A stretch of 64,000 bases of DNA. Source: Iodobacter violaceini. Its GTDB lineage: Bacteria; Pseudomonadota; Gammaproteobacteria; Burkholderiales; Chitinibacteraceae. The position numbers and the translations under genes were made by a program. The DNA is taken from positions 1-64,000 of the forward strand of contig NZ_JAAOLX010000007.1 in NCBI RefSeq assembly GCF_011601265.1, read 5' to 3'. The notes beneath the pieces were generated by a model. The model did no database searches. It was not told where the DNA came from and was given only the letters and a program-made list of their open reading frames with translations. Numbering within the stretch: position 1 is the stretch's first letter; each line of letters opens with the position of its first letter. This document shows, piece by piece, positions 9,526-18,843 of the stretch.

Positions 9526-11112
9526 TTAAATCAAATTTTTTTGCCCGTAGGTATAGCCAAACACAATTCTGAAACAGGTCCCAGTTTCAGGCGATGCAAC
9601 GTATTCCAGTACTGATCCATTGGCAGCACAAATTTCACGCGCAATATATAAGCCCAAACCGGTGCCCTTGGTTTCCGTGGTAAAAAAAGGCTCAAACAAC
9701 TGTGTTTGCGCATCTGCCGCGACTGGCGGCCCGTCATTACGCACATCCAGAACCCAGTGCTCGTTTTCCCGCCATACTTTAAAGCTCAGGCTGCCCGCCC
9801 TTTTTTCACAATAACGCCAGCCATTGCGGGACAGATTCCACATCACCTGATGCAAATGCCCCGGATCAAAACGGATCTCAGCATGAGCCGGGCACTCTAA
9901 AGCCAGCTCAACATGAATTTCCTCCTGCATACTGAATTGCTCAATAAAAACTGCCAGCCAGTCTGCCAGCTTAATTTGTGTCATTTGCACGCGATCGCGG
10001 CGATTAAGCTCCAACACATCTTTCACCATACGCTCTAAGCGCTGGCCATTATCATCAATAATGCGGGTCAGCCGCCTGATCAGCGCATTATCCTCAGCCT
10101 CTTCACCCAATAACTGTGCCGCATGCGTAATTGCGCTCAAAGGATTTCTAATTTCATGCGCCAAATTAGCCGTTAAACGCCCCAGCGCTGCCAGCTTTAG
10201 TTGCTGAGCCTCCCGGCGCAATTTATCTAAATCTTCTAAATAAATCAGCACATTGCCATGTGAATTATTTGAAAGCGAAATAAAACGCGGCCTGAGTGTT
10301 TTACGGGTTAAAGCTGTAGTAATTAAATTGGGGCTCTCTGAGGGATTGCTCCGCCAGCGGGCAAGCGCCACTGCAATCACCGGCATTGCATGTAATAACA
10401 CCCCTTCTGGCCGCATACCCGCCAAGCGAATCGCCTGCTCATTACACTGGCGGATCACACCATTTGCATCCACTACCAAAACGCCATCAGACACATCTTG
10501 CAAAATTCGCTGATTAAGCTGGCCCAGATTAGCCAGATCAACTCCACGCTGTTCAGCCAAAGCCTCGCTGGCCTGAGCAAAGCGGGCCAGGCGATGCGCC
10601 AGCCACGCCACTGCAAAAGAAGCCACACATAATAAAGCAGGCGGTAAGTAATCACTGGCGCTCGCATTCCCCTGCCAGATTTGCCAGGTTTGCTCACTTA
10701 GCAGCGCAATACTTGCCATTGCGGCATGAAATAAAGTCATCCTACCGCGCGAAATCAGCCCTGCCGCAGCCAGATAAGGCAGCAGCAAAGTGCCAATACC
10801 ACTGCGCAAGCCGCCAAACAAATGCATCAGCCCCACAATAAACAGCACATCCGTGGCCACCTGAATACTCAGCTGTATTTCAAAACCAGGCCGCCGGTGG
10901 CGGATACCTAAAGCAAATAACAGAGCTAAAAAGCTATCCACACCGGCAAGGGCAAGAAATGAATACCAGCTGCTGACATCATTCAGCGGCTTATAAGCCA
11001 GCCAGAGCACGCTGCAAAAAATGCCGATATTGGAAAGCAGGCGAAAAGCATTCAGCAGCGCTAAAGAGCGCCAATGCATTTCAGTATGAAAAGCGGAGGA
11101 GGAATTGGGCAT
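9526..11112 (-). CDS. pilS: Membrane sensor histidine kinase PilS
   Basis: Partner kinase of PilR. The N-terminal part (about 15-190) holds about six hydrophobic helices in the PilS manner, followed by a PAS-like segment (QRILQDVSDGVLVVDANG), a HisKA domain with the phospho-acceptor His in LAHEIRNPLS, and an HATPase domain ending in GTGLGLYIAREI. The frame stays open upstream to a TTG at 11220, inside rppH, but that extension is not membrane-like or conserved. I chose the ATG at 11112; another ATG twelve codons further in is possible, and neither has a clear ribosome site. It follows rppH on the same strand, with a hairpin (TAGCCCGC arms) in the 55-base gap. Confidence 0.88.
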   Translation of the reverse strand: MPNSSSAFHTEMHWRSLALLNAFRLLSNIGIFCSVLWLAYKPLNDVSSWYSFLALAGVDSFLALLFALGIRHRRPGFEIQLSIQVATDVLFIVGLMHLFGGLRSGIGTLLLPYLAAAGLISRGRMTLFHAAMASIALLSEQTWQIWQGNASASDYLPPALLCVASFAVAWLAHRLARFAQASEALAEQRGVDLANLGQLNQRILQDVSDGVLVVDANGVIRQCNEQAIRLAGMRPEGVLLHAMPVIAVALARWRSNPSESPNLITTALTRKTLRPRFISLSNNSHGNVLIYLEDLDKLRREAQQLKLAALGRLTANLAHEIRNPLSAITHAAQLLGEEAEDNALIRRLTRIIDDNGQRLERMVKDVLELNRRDRVQMTQIKLADWLAVFIEQFSMQEEIHVELALECPAHAEIRFDPGHLHQVMWNLSRNGWRYCEKRAGSLSFKVWRENEHWVLDVRNDGPPVAADAQTQLFEPFFTTETKGTGLGLYIAREICAANGSVLEYVASPETGTCFRIVFGYTYGQKNLI

Positions 11113-11167
11113 GGGAGCGGAGGGAGATACGCGGGCTAAAAAAACCTTAGCCCGCGTTGGGTAAGCA

Positions 11168-11683
11168 CTAGTGGCCTGAAAAACGCATGGCGCGAGCCAC
11201 ACGCTCAGGTGCTTCTTCAAAGAAACGCGTCAGTTCAAAAAGGGCAGATTCATACACCGTACGCTTGAATTCAATCACCGAATCCAGTGGTGACCAATAT
11301 TCTGTCCAGCGCCACGCATCAAATTCAGGATGCGTAGTGCGGCGCAAGCACACATCAGAATCGTGCCCTGTCAGGCGAAGCAAAAACCAAATTTGCTTCT
11401 GCCCCCGGTACGTACCGCGCCATTCGCGGCGAACCCAGTTTGTCGGCACATCGTACTTCAACCAGTCCCTTGTGCGGCCAATGATTTCAACATGCTGAGG
11501 GCCTAATCCGACTTCTTCCATCAGCTCGCGATACATCGCCTGTTCGGGTGTTTCACCCTGTTTAATACCGCCTTGCGGAAACTGCCACGAATGCTCTCGC
11601 ACTCGTTTACCCCAGAACACCTGGTTTTGCCGGTTGATGATGATGATGCCGACGTTAGGCCGATAGCCATCACGATCGAGCAT
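11168..11683 (-). CDS. rppH: RNA pyrophosphohydrolase RppH
   Basis: Removes pyrophosphate from the 5' end of transcripts, starting mRNA decay by RNase E. The Nudix box is complete: [12 protein letters not shown] followed by RELMEEVGL at about residues 38-60. The N-terminal YRPNVGIII and the W residues that stack on the RNA base are typical of the proteobacterial RppH group. Length of 171 is usual. ATG at 11683 follows AAGGAT. First gene of the pilS/pilR/ampD/kup string. Confidence 0.95.
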   Translation of the reverse strand: MLDRDGYRPNVGIIIINRQNQVFWGKRVREHSWQFPQGGIKQGETPEQAMYRELMEEVGLGPQHVEIIGRTRDWLKYDVPTNWVRREWRGTYRGQKQIWFLLRLTGHDSDVCLRRTTHPEFDAWRWTEYWSPLDSVIEFKRTVYESALFELTRFFEEAPERVARAMRFSGH

Positions 11684-11782
11684 ATCCTTACCTGCGTAAA
11701 TTGCTTAGTTAACTCGATTTTTCCACATCCTACCCTGCTTGGAAACAGGTATTGCTCGCAAACTGGAAGTTAATCGCAGAAT

Positions 11783-12565
11783 TTATATAAATAGTTTTCT
11801 GTCATTGTGCGGATTCATCCGGGCCAGATCACTCACAAACTCAGGGAACTCAAGCCCCAGCTGGGTTTCAAGCACTTTGGCACGCTCTGCCAGCTTGTCC
11901 CATGTTGGGTTGCCCTGCCCCGAACAAAATGCAAAAGCAATCACGTTTCCCTTCTGCCTTGCAGGTAAACACAGCACCCGCCCTTCAAAAACTTCTCCAA
12001 GGCGTTCTAAATAATGGTTAAAGCGACGATCGGCACCCCATAAATTCACCGCCAGCACACCATTATTGGTCAGCCTTTGCTTGCACGCATTGAAAAAATC
12101 AACCGTGGCGAGCGGCTCTGCAATGCCTGTCGCCGAGTAAGCATCCATCATAATCAAATCGCTTGAATCCTCTGCCATATTGTAGACATAGGCAGCACCA
12201 TCCGTGCACAACACTTCTAAGCGATCATCATCGGGCGGCAGACAAAACATTGAGCGGGCCACCGAAATCACCTGCGGGTGCAGCTCAGCGCAAGTCAGCC
12301 TGGTATTCTCCAGCTTATGATGTACCCATTTAGCAATCGATCCGCCACCCAGGCCAATCAAAAGTGCCGTTTTAGGCAACTCGGTAAACAATAAATAACC
12401 AAACATGCAGCGCGAATACGAAAGAATCATTTCGTTCGGATCAGATACCCGCATCGCGCTTTGCGTATCATCTGCACCAAAATGCAGTTTACGAATACCT
12501 TGCGATTCGGACACATCGATCATAATTTCATCGCCACCACGGCGGGGAGTGCGTCGGCCCAGCAT
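11783..12565 (-). CDS. Spermidine synthase-like (SpeE-fold) protein
   Basis: Rossmann-type aminopropyl/methyltransferase fold: IGLGGGSIAKW at about 69-79 is the nucleotide loop, AELHPQVI follows as the second strand, and a DLIMMDAYSA segment occupies the place of the catalytic Asp of polyamine aminopropyltransferases. At 260 residues it lacks a full N-terminal beta domain, so it belongs to the short SpeE-like group whose reaction is not settled. Its ATG overlaps the ttcA stop (TAATG), indicating translational coupling. True spermidine synthase activity is possible but unproven; no speD is nearby. Confidence 0.75.
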   Translation of the reverse strand: MLGRRTPRRGGDEIMIDVSESQGIRKLHFGADDTQSAMRVSDPNEMILSYSRCMFGYLLFTELPKTALLIGLGGGSIAKWVHHKLENTRLTCAELHPQVISVARSMFCLPPDDDRLEVLCTDGAAYVYNMAEDSSDLIMMDAYSATGIAEPLATVDFFNACKQRLTNNGVLAVNLWGADRRFNHYLERLGEVFEGRVLCLPARQKGNVIAFAFCSGQGNPTWDKLAERAKVLETQLGLEFPEFVSDLARMNPHNDRKLFI

Positions 12566-13497
12566 TATGCTTCTCCACAGGATGCTTCAACCTGGATCGG
12601 CTTGCGGCTGTCCATAATTGAAATACGCGCCGGATCGCTAAATACTTCCTTATCAAAAGCCTTATCACCATCCTCACGCGGCAGGCCGTCGGCCTTGATA
12701 TTGGCAAAGTCATAACGCTTAGGATCGGCCAGATGCGAAGGCACTACATTGCACATGGCAGTAAACATGGTTTCCAGGCGACCGGGGAATCGTTTATCCC
12801 AGTCGCGCAGCATGTCGGCAATAATCTGCCGCTGCAAATTGGGCTGAGAGCCACATAAATTACACGGAATAATGGGGAATTCACGGGCATCGGCGTAGCG
12901 AATGATGTCTTTTTCTTTACAGTAAGCCAGCGGACGAATCACCACATGCTTACCATTATCCGACACCAGCTTAGGCGGCATGCCTTTTAGCTTGCCACCA
13001 TAAAACATATTCAAAAACAGCGTACTGAGAATATCGTCACGATGGTGGCCAAGGGCAATCTTGGTTGCGCCTATTTCTTCCGCCACGCGATACAAGATGC
13101 CACGACGCAAGCGTGAACAGAGGCTACAGGTGGTTTTGCCCTCTTCAATCACCCGCGTCACAATGCTGTAGGTATCTTCTTCGATGATCCGGTATTCAAC
13201 GCCAATGCCTGCCAGATAGGCCGGTAGAACATCCTCTGGAAAGCCTGGCTGCTTCTGATCCAAATTAACCGCAACAATGCTGAAGTTAATCGGCGCAGAT
13301 TTTTGTAATCCCAGTAAGATATCCAGCATGGTATAGCTGTCTTTACCGCCAGACAGGCACACCATCACCTTATCGCCTTCCTCAATCATATTGAAATGAT
13401 TGATCGCATCGCCCACATTGTGGCGTAAGCGTTTGGCGAGCTTATTAAAATTGTACTGCTGTTTTTTTTCCGCTTCGGAAAGAGTTGAATCAGTCAT
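12565..13497 (-). CDS. ttcA: tRNA 2-thiocytidine(32) synthetase TtcA
   Basis: Thiolates cytidine 32 in several tRNAs with ATP and a 4Fe-4S cluster. The PP-loop SGGKDS lies at about residues 52-57; the cluster cysteines appear as [10 protein letters not shown] and later CNLCGSQPN. Start set at the ATG at 13497 (MTDSTLSE), which fits family length; the frame is open upstream for 38 more codons but that stretch crosses a strong hairpin (AGCAGGGCGC arms, 13515-13537) and is best read as untranslated leader. The stop overlaps the next gene's start. Confidence 0.95.
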   Translation of the reverse strand: MTDSTLSEAEKKQQYNFNKLAKRLRHNVGDAINHFNMIEEGDKVMVCLSGGKDSYTMLDILLGLQKSAPINFSIVAVNLDQKQPGFPEDVLPAYLAGIGVEYRIIEEDTYSIVTRVIEEGKTTCSLCSRLRRGILYRVAEEIGATKIALGHHRDDILSTLFLNMFYGGKLKGMPPKLVSDNGKHVVIRPLAYCKEKDIIRYADAREFPIIPCNLCGSQPNLQRQIIADMLRDWDKRFPGRLETMFTAMCNVVPSHLADPKRYDFANIKADGLPREDGDKAFDKEVFSDPARISIMDSRKPIQVEASCGEA

Positions 13498-13708
13498 ACG
13501 GGGCACCAATGCAGAGCAGGGCGCATCGCGCCCTGCTGTAGATTCTTGAATTAATGCGGATTTTACCCGATTCAGGCGAATTGCCGTAGATTCAGTGCTA
13601 CTTTTTCTCAATAAATATCAACCGCCACCACCAATAACCGCAGCCACCCCGTCCTGTTCAGCCCCTGAAATCTGTGCTGATCCAAGGCTTCCTCTCAGCG
13701 TGAAGTGC

Positions 13709-14122
13709 TTACTCGCTCAAACTGCTGCTAATTTCAATCGTGCCGGTCAGCAATTTATGCACCGGGCAGGCATTGGCGATTTTCAGCAATTGCCCACGCT
13801 GCTCTTCACTTAAGTCCCCGGTCAGGGTGATCTTGCGGCTGATCACGCTGTGCTGCGGTGCAGGCTTGCCATCAGGATTAAATTGCAGCTCAACATGCAC
13901 ATCAGTAAGCGGCCACTGCTTACGTTCTGCATACATTTGCAAAGTAATTGCGGTACAAGACCCCAGGCTGGATAAGAGCAAATGAACCGGCGAAGGCCCG
14001 GCATTGGCCCCGCCCATTTGAACAGGCTCGTCAGCCAGCCAGTGATGGCCAGACTCGTCTGAAACTGAAATGGTGTACGGCGTTCTCCCCGTCTTGGCTG
14101 TAACGACGATCAAGCTTTCCAT
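13709..14122 (-). CDS. OsmC-family protein
   Basis: Small thiol-dependent peroxidase family (OsmC/Ohr/YhfA). The two redox cysteines are present: one in [10 protein letters not shown] (about residue 54) and one in NACPVHKLL (about residue 123). At 137 residues the spacing and the ACPVHK motif resemble the YhfA/YhfA-like branch more than Ohr. ATG at 14122 follows GGGAG. Single gene; the exact substrate is unknown. Confidence 0.88.
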   Translation of the reverse strand: MESLIVVTAKTGRTPYTISVSDESGHHWLADEPVQMGGANAGPSPVHLLLSSLGSCTAITLQMYAERKQWPLTDVHVELQFNPDGKPAPQHSVISRKITLTGDLSEEQRGQLLKIANACPVHKLLTGTIEISSSLSE

Positions 14123-14149
14123 AGTTAACTCCCATTTTGCAGTGCGATG

Positions 14150-14181
14150 AAGGGGGCACGATTAAGTGCCCCCTTTTTTTA
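14150..14181. terminator. Intrinsic terminator at osmC / isochorismatase boundary
   Basis: Ten-base stem AAGGGGGCAC with its complement, six-base loop, then T7 on the plus strand. On the minus strand, where both neighbours are transcribed, the U run is short, so termination in that direction is less certain. Confidence 0.7.
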
Positions 14182-14184
14182 GGA

Positions 14185-14811
14185 TTACTTAGCTGCAGCG
14201 GCCTTGCTATAGCTTGAAATCAAATTACGATAATCAGGGATATGCTTGGAGAACAAAGCACCCAAGCCATCAATATCATTACGCCAGTCACGATGTAGCT
14301 CACCTGCCACGCCAAACCATGTTGTCAGTTGCGCTCCTGCTGCAGACATCCTATCCCAAGCTGCCTGGCGGGTAATATCGTTAAATGTGCCAGACGCATC
14401 TGCCACAACAAACACCTCATAACCCTCAGCCAAGGCAGATAACACGGGAAATGCAACACAAACCTCGGTTACAACTCCTGCAATCAACAACTGTTTCTTG
14501 CCCGTAGCCTTAACCGCCTTAACAAAATCTTCGTTATCCCAAGCGTTAATCTGGCCGGGGCGGGCAATATAAGGCGCATCAGGAAAAATCTCTTTTAGCT
14601 CAGGAACAAGCGGGCCATTTGGGCCGTCTTCAAAGCTCGTGGTTAAGATAGTTGGCAGCTTGAAATACTTAGCCAGATCAGCCAAAGCCAGCACATTATT
14701 TTTAAATTTATCCGGATCAATATCGCGCACCAAAGACAATAATCCTGCTTGATGATCGATCAAAAGAACGGCAACTTGGTCTTTATCTAGGCGTGCGTAA
14801 GATGTGCTCAT
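14185..14811 (-). CDS. Isochorismatase-family hydrolase, YcaC-like
   Basis: Cysteine-hydrolase fold. Catalytic triad positions are visible: Asp in LLIDHQ (about residue 19), Lys in the KKQLLIAG strand region, and Cys in VVTEVCVAF (about residue 115). Similarity is closest to YcaC, whose substrate is not established. Start set at the ATG at 14811 because AAGGAAAACACC precedes it; eight upstream codons are open but lack a site. It follows the pirin gene by 58 bases on the same strand and faces a divergent LysR gene, a common trio. Confidence 0.88.
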   Translation of the reverse strand: MSTSYARLDKDQVAVLLIDHQAGLLSLVRDIDPDKFKNNVLALADLAKYFKLPTILTTSFEDGPNGPLVPELKEIFPDAPYIARPGQINAWDNEDFVKAVKATGKKQLLIAGVVTEVCVAFPVLSALAEGYEVFVVADASGTFNDITRQAAWDRMSAAGAQLTTWFGVAGELHRDWRNDIDGLGALFSKHIPDYRNLISSYSKAAAAK

Positions 14812-14869
14812 GGTGTTTTCCTTAAAATTGATCATATATTTTCATTAATTAAAAAAATAAGCGCTGCCG

Positions 14870-15736
14870 TTAAACAGGCATTTGCCCAAATTTGCCGCTA
14901 TTGAAGTCAGCCATGGCCTGCATGATTTCTTCCTGTGTATTCATCACAAACGGCCCATGCCCGACTACAGGCTCATCAATCGGCTCACCACTAAGCAGCA
15001 GCACCACGGCATCGCTATTGGCCTCGATCGCCACGCTGCTGCCAGCGCGATCCAGCAGTACCATTTGTGTTTCATTCGCCACCGTATTGCCATTGACCGT
15101 TATTGAGCCATGCAGCACAAACAGCCCCGCGTTCCAGCCATCAGGAATCGCCAGTTCACTGATTCCGCCCTGATTCAGGCGTAAATCCAGCACGTTCATC
15201 GCGGTAAAGGTGTGGGCCGGGCCTTTTTGGCCATCGTACTGGCCAGCAATAATCCGCATCGTGCCTGCGGCATCCGGCAGGGCCAGCGTTGGAATCTCCT
15301 GGTTTACGATGGCCTGGTAGGCAGGATCAGTCATTTTGTCTTTGGCAGGCAGATTCACCCACAGCTGAACCATTTCCAATACGCCGCCCGAGCGGGTAAA
15401 CGCTTCGGAATGAAACTCTTCATGCAAAATACCCGAGCCCGCTGTCATCCATTGCACATCTCCCGGGCCAATCACACCGCCATTGCCTGCGGAATCCCGA
15501 TGCGCCACTTCGCCTTTATAAACAATCGTCACCGTTTCAAAACCACGATGAGGATGCTGGCCAACCCCTGCTGGCTTGGCAGATGCAGGAAACTCCGCAG
15601 GACCTGCGTAATCCAGCAGCAAAAAGGGGCTTAAATGTTTGCCATGATTGGCATAAGAAAACATGGAGCGCACAGGAAAACCATTACCAACCCAATGCTG
15701 ACGGGGTGCGCTGTAGAGGCCGAGAATCTTTTTCAT
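14870..15736 (-). CDS. Pirin-family bicupin protein
   Basis: Bicupin with a metal site in the N-terminal half: HPHRGFETV (about residues 61-69) supplies two histidines and ILHEEF (about 102-107) supplies His and Glu. Some members, such as E. coli YhhW, show quercetin 2,3-dioxygenase activity. Length of 288 is typical. ATG at 15736 has a full AAGGAG site. Probably first gene of a two-gene unit with the YcaC-like hydrolase. Confidence 0.92.
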   Translation of the reverse strand: MKKILGLYSAPRQHWVGNGFPVRSMFSYANHGKHLSPFLLLDYAGPAEFPASAKPAGVGQHPHRGFETVTIVYKGEVAHRDSAGNGGVIGPGDVQWMTAGSGILHEEFHSEAFTRSGGVLEMVQLWVNLPAKDKMTDPAYQAIVNQEIPTLALPDAAGTMRIIAGQYDGQKGPAHTFTAMNVLDLRLNQGGISELAIPDGWNAGLFVLHGSITVNGNTVANETQMVLLDRAGSSVAIEANSDAVVLLLSGEPIDEPVVGHGPFVMNTQEEIMQAMADFNSGKFGQMPV

Positions 15737-15854
15737 GTAAATCTCCTTGCTGGACCAAAGTTGAACGATGCAAGAAGCATAAACTGGGCAAGTTTGGCTG
15801 AATAGATAGTAAAATCTAACCTCATAGTCCTATTTTTAGAACGATAAGGCCGAT

Positions 15855-16760
15855 ATGCAGGATTTAAATGACCTTTACTACTATGTACAGGCTGTCGATC
15901 ACGGTGGCTTTGCCCCTGCCGGGCGGGCACTTGGGATACCCAAATCCAAATTAAGCAGAAGGATTGCCATGCTGGAGGAGCGATTAGGAGTAAGGCTGAT
16001 TCAGCGCTCCACAAGGCAATTCTCTGTAACCGAGCTGGGCCAGACTTACTATGAGCATTGCAAAGCCATGCTGGTAGAGGCAGATGCGGCGCAAGAGGTG
16101 ATTGAGCAAACGCAGACCGAGCCATGCGGAGTCGTGCGGATGAGTTGCCCCATTGCGCTGCTGCAAGTAAGCGTAGCCCCGATGATTGCAGACTTTATGG
16201 CCCGGCACCGCCGTGTCAGCGTGCAGATAGAAGCCACCAACCGCCGGGTTGATCTCATTGAGGAAGGGATTGATTTAGCTATCCGGGTGCTGCCGCCCCC
16301 TATCAAAGACAGCGATCTGGTGATGCGGATACTGGGGGAGCGCAAACAGTGCTTAGTGGCCAGCCCTGCACTGCTGGCTGAAAAAGGCATACCCGCTGTT
16401 GCAGCAGACTTATCCGGCTGGCCCAGCCTTGCTCTGGGCGTGCCTCAGCAGGAATTTATCTGGCGCTTACTGGGGCCGGATGGATCAAAGGCCGAAATCC
16501 ATCACCGCCCAAAGCTGATTTGCAACGATATGCTGGCTTTGAGAAACGCGGCACAAGCGGGGGTTGGTATTGTGCAGCTGCCCATGATGATGATGCGGGA
16601 ACAGCTGGCAGAGGGCTCTTTGGTGCAGCTGATTCCGGGCTGGGCCCCGAAGCAGGAGATTATTCATGCCGTGTTTCCATCCCGCCGCGGATTATTGCCA
16701 TCCGTTCGGGCCTTGATTGATCATCTGACGCAGTATTTTACTCAGCTGGATGAGGATTAG
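15855..16760 (+). CDS. LysR-family transcriptional regulator
   Basis: Winged HTH at the N-terminus (FAPAGRALGIPKSKLSRRIAMLE, about residues 19-41, with VTELG following) and a type-2 periplasmic-binding-like effector domain (about 90-300). It is divergent from the pirin/YcaC-like pair across 118 bases that contain the AT-rich promoter area, so it most likely controls that pair and itself. ATG at 15855 follows AAGG. The effector is unknown. Confidence 0.93.
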   Translation: MQDLNDLYYYVQAVDHGGFAPAGRALGIPKSKLSRRIAMLEERLGVRLIQRSTRQFSVTELGQTYYEHCKAMLVEADAAQEVIEQTQTEPCGVVRMSCPIALLQVSVAPMIADFMARHRRVSVQIEATNRRVDLIEEGIDLAIRVLPPPIKDSDLVMRILGERKQCLVASPALLAEKGIPAVAADLSGWPSLALGVPQQEFIWRLLGPDGSKAEIHHRPKLICNDMLALRNAAQAGVGIVQLPMMMMREQLAEGSLVQLIPGWAPKQEIIHAVFPSRRGLLPSVRALIDHLTQYFTQLDED

Positions 16761-16773
16761 CAGCCCCCCTTAA

Positions 16774-17511
16774 CTACAGCACCACACTCCTGCCGCCATC
16801 CACCGGCAGGATAACGCCGGTTAAATAGGGGGCTTCCAGCAAAAAGTGAATCGCCTGGGCCAGATCTTCGGGGCTGCCGTTGCGCTCCAAAGGAATGGTA
16901 TCGATGATGCGGGCACGCTCGGCATCATCAAACACAGAATCGCCCTCCGGCCAGATATTGGCACCGGGGGCGACGGCATTCACGCGTACATCAGGGGCCA
17001 GGTCTCTGGCCAAAGACTTGGTCATAGCCACCAGCCCTGCCTTGGCAATGGTATAGATAGTGTGATTTTTATAAGGCCGGTCGGCGTGGATATCCGTAAT
17101 TGAGACGATCACCCCGCCCGTTTTTCTAAGCTCGCCGGCAGCGGCCTGTGCTAAAAACAAAGGGGCTTTTAAATTAGAGCCAAGTAAATCCAGCCATGCC
17201 ATTTCGCTGAATTCACCCATCGGCGTTGGGAAAAAAGATGAGGCATTATTAACCACGGCATCTAAGCGGCCAAATGCACTAATTGAAGCAGATACCAATT
17301 CTGGCAAGCGCGTGGTGTCGAGCAAATCTAATTGCACCAGCGCAACTGATGCCGGACGAGTGTCATTCAGTTCATCTGCCAGTTGCTTTGCCGCCATGGC
17401 AGAAGAACGATAGTGCAGCAGCACGTTCCAGCCACAGGCATGCAGATAGCGGGCCAGCCCCGCCCCCACCCTTTTTGCCCCGCCGGTAATTAATACGACT
17501 TTATGTTGCAT
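16774..17511 (-). CDS. folM: SDR oxidoreductase, pteridine-reductase type (FolM-like)
   Basis: Short-chain dehydrogenase fold. The cofactor loop TGGAKRVG has the Arg typical of pteridine reductase / FolM rather than the plain TGxxxGIG; NNASSF follows, and the active site shows Ser-Ile-Thr-Asp ... Tyr-xxx-Lys as YTIAKAG. Family members reduce dihydrobiopterin/dihydromonapterin. Start set at the ATG at 17511 after GGGGTGAG; six upstream codons are open. Divergent from the MidA-like gene. Confidence 0.82.
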   Translation of the reverse strand: MQHKVVLITGGAKRVGAGLARYLHACGWNVLLHYRSSAMAAKQLADELNDTRPASVALVQLDLLDTTRLPELVSASISAFGRLDAVVNNASSFFPTPMGEFSEMAWLDLLGSNLKAPLFLAQAAAGELRKTGGVIVSITDIHADRPYKNHTIYTIAKAGLVAMTKSLARDLAPDVRVNAVAPGANIWPEGDSVFDDAERARIIDTIPLERNGSPEDLAQAIHFLLEAPYLTGVILPVDGGRSVVL

Positions 17512-17631
17512 ACTCACCCCTTGCCCCATGCTTCATTTCCCGCACCAACGGCACTCAATACCACTTTGTGCTGCATATTCTCCCCCCGCCCCATACAATA
17601 TTGTTTTTATGCCCGCGATTTTCCCGCCCTC

Positions 17632-18789
17632 ATGACTAATCCGCAACTCCCAACGCCATCAGATGAGGCGCTGCAAGCCAGCCAGGCCTTAATCTTACAT
17701 ATTCGCCAACAGATCAAGGAATCAGGAGGCTGGATTTCTTTTGCCGACTATATGCGTATGGCGCTGTACACACCAGGCCTTGGCTATTACAGCGGCGGCG
17801 CGGCTAAATTTGGCGGCGCGGGCGATTTTGTTACCGCTCCGGAAATATCACCGCTGTTTGGTACCTGCATCGCCAATACACTGGCGCATGCTTTACAAGA
17901 ATGCGGCGGGGATGTCTTAGAGATTGGCGCAGGAACCGGCCAGCTTGCCGCACAAATCTTACTGGAATTAGAGCGCCTTGAAGCCTTGCCCAGCGAATAC
18001 CTTATTCTGGAGCTATCAGGCGAATTACGCGAGCGCCAGCGTAAAACCCTGCAAACCCTTGTCCCACATTTAGCCCATAAAGCGACATGGCTGGATGAAT
18101 TGCCCAAACAGTTTATTGGCGTCATGGTGGGCAATGAAGTGCTGGATGCCATGCCTTGCGAACTAGTGCGCTTTGACGGCTATAACTGGCTGCAATGCGG
18201 TGTGGTTGAAAATGGCATCGATCTGGCATTTGAGCACCGCAGTATCGAAGACCTGCGGCTGGAAGTGGCCTGCGAACCTCTTCCGCATATCCCACAGTAC
18301 ACCACCGAGATTCAGCTGGAAGCGCAGGGTTTTATTAAATCGCTGGCTGCAAGCTTGCAATTTGGCATGATTTTACTTATCGATTACGGCTTTCCGGCCG
18401 CCGAGTTTTATCACCCGGAGCGCAGCATGGGCACGCTGATTGGCCATTACCGCCACCACAGCATTCACGATCCTTTCTTTTTGCCTGGCCTGACGGATAT
18501 CACTTGCCACGTTGATTTCTCAGCTATTTATAATGCGGCCGATCAGGCGGGCCTCAGCCTTGAAGGCTACACCTCGCAAGCCAGCTATCTGATCGATGCA
18601 GGCATTTTAAACCGCGCCGCACAAATGGAAGTTGGCAGCGTGGAATACCTGAGAATGTCGACTGCCTTACAAAAACTGACCAGCAATGCAGAAATGGGCG
18701 AGCTGTTTAAAGTAATTGCCTTCTCAAAAGAGCTGCAGGGAAAAACAGCACCTGGACTGGGCGGGCGGGACCGCTCGGGCGAGCTTTAA
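17632..18789 (+). CDS. MidA/NDUFAF7-like SAM-dependent methyltransferase
   Basis: DUF185 family; the mitochondrial member methylates an arginine in complex I. The SAM loop VLEIGAGTGQLA lies at about residue 101, preceded by the family's GYYSGG and GDFVTAPEISPLFG segments. Bacterial role not established, though methylation of a respiratory-chain subunit is a fair guess. Start set at the ATG at 17632 (MTNPQ); the frame is open 43 codons further, over the folM start, without a ribosome site. H-NOX begins 48 bases after the stop. Confidence 0.88.
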   Translation: MTNPQLPTPSDEALQASQALILHIRQQIKESGGWISFADYMRMALYTPGLGYYSGGAAKFGGAGDFVTAPEISPLFGTCIANTLAHALQECGGDVLEIGAGTGQLAAQILLELERLEALPSEYLILELSGELRERQRKTLQTLVPHLAHKATWLDELPKQFIGVMVGNEVLDAMPCELVRFDGYNWLQCGVVENGIDLAFEHRSIEDLRLEVACEPLPHIPQYTTEIQLEAQGFIKSLAASLQFGMILLIDYGFPAAEFYHPERSMGTLIGHYRHHSIHDPFFLPGLTDITCHVDFSAIYNAADQAGLSLEGYTSQASYLIDAGILNRAAQMEVGSVEYLRMSTALQKLTSNAEMGELFKVIAFSKELQGKTAPGLGGRDRSGEL

Positions 18790-18808
18790 GTAAAGTTTGC
18801 CCCTATAT

Positions 18809-18843
18809 TGAGGAGAGGTAACCATGGAGCGCTCCTCATGAAA
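18809..18843 (+). promoter_or_regulatory. Five-codon ORF and start-masking hairpin before H-NOX
   Basis: A strong AGGAGAGG site precedes ATG 18824, which opens MERSS and stops at TGA 18839-18841; that stop overlaps the H-NOX ATG (ATGA). TGAGGAG at 18809-18815 is the exact complement of CTCCTCA at 18832-18838, so a hairpin could bury both ribosome site and H-NOX start. A competing GGAGCGCTCC palindrome lies at 18826-18835. Coupled translation or a switch is inferred. Confidence 0.5.

Noticed and set aside
11113-11220. N-terminal extension of pilS into rppH
   Set aside because: Starts at a TTG without a ribosome site and crosses an inverted repeat in the intergenic gap.
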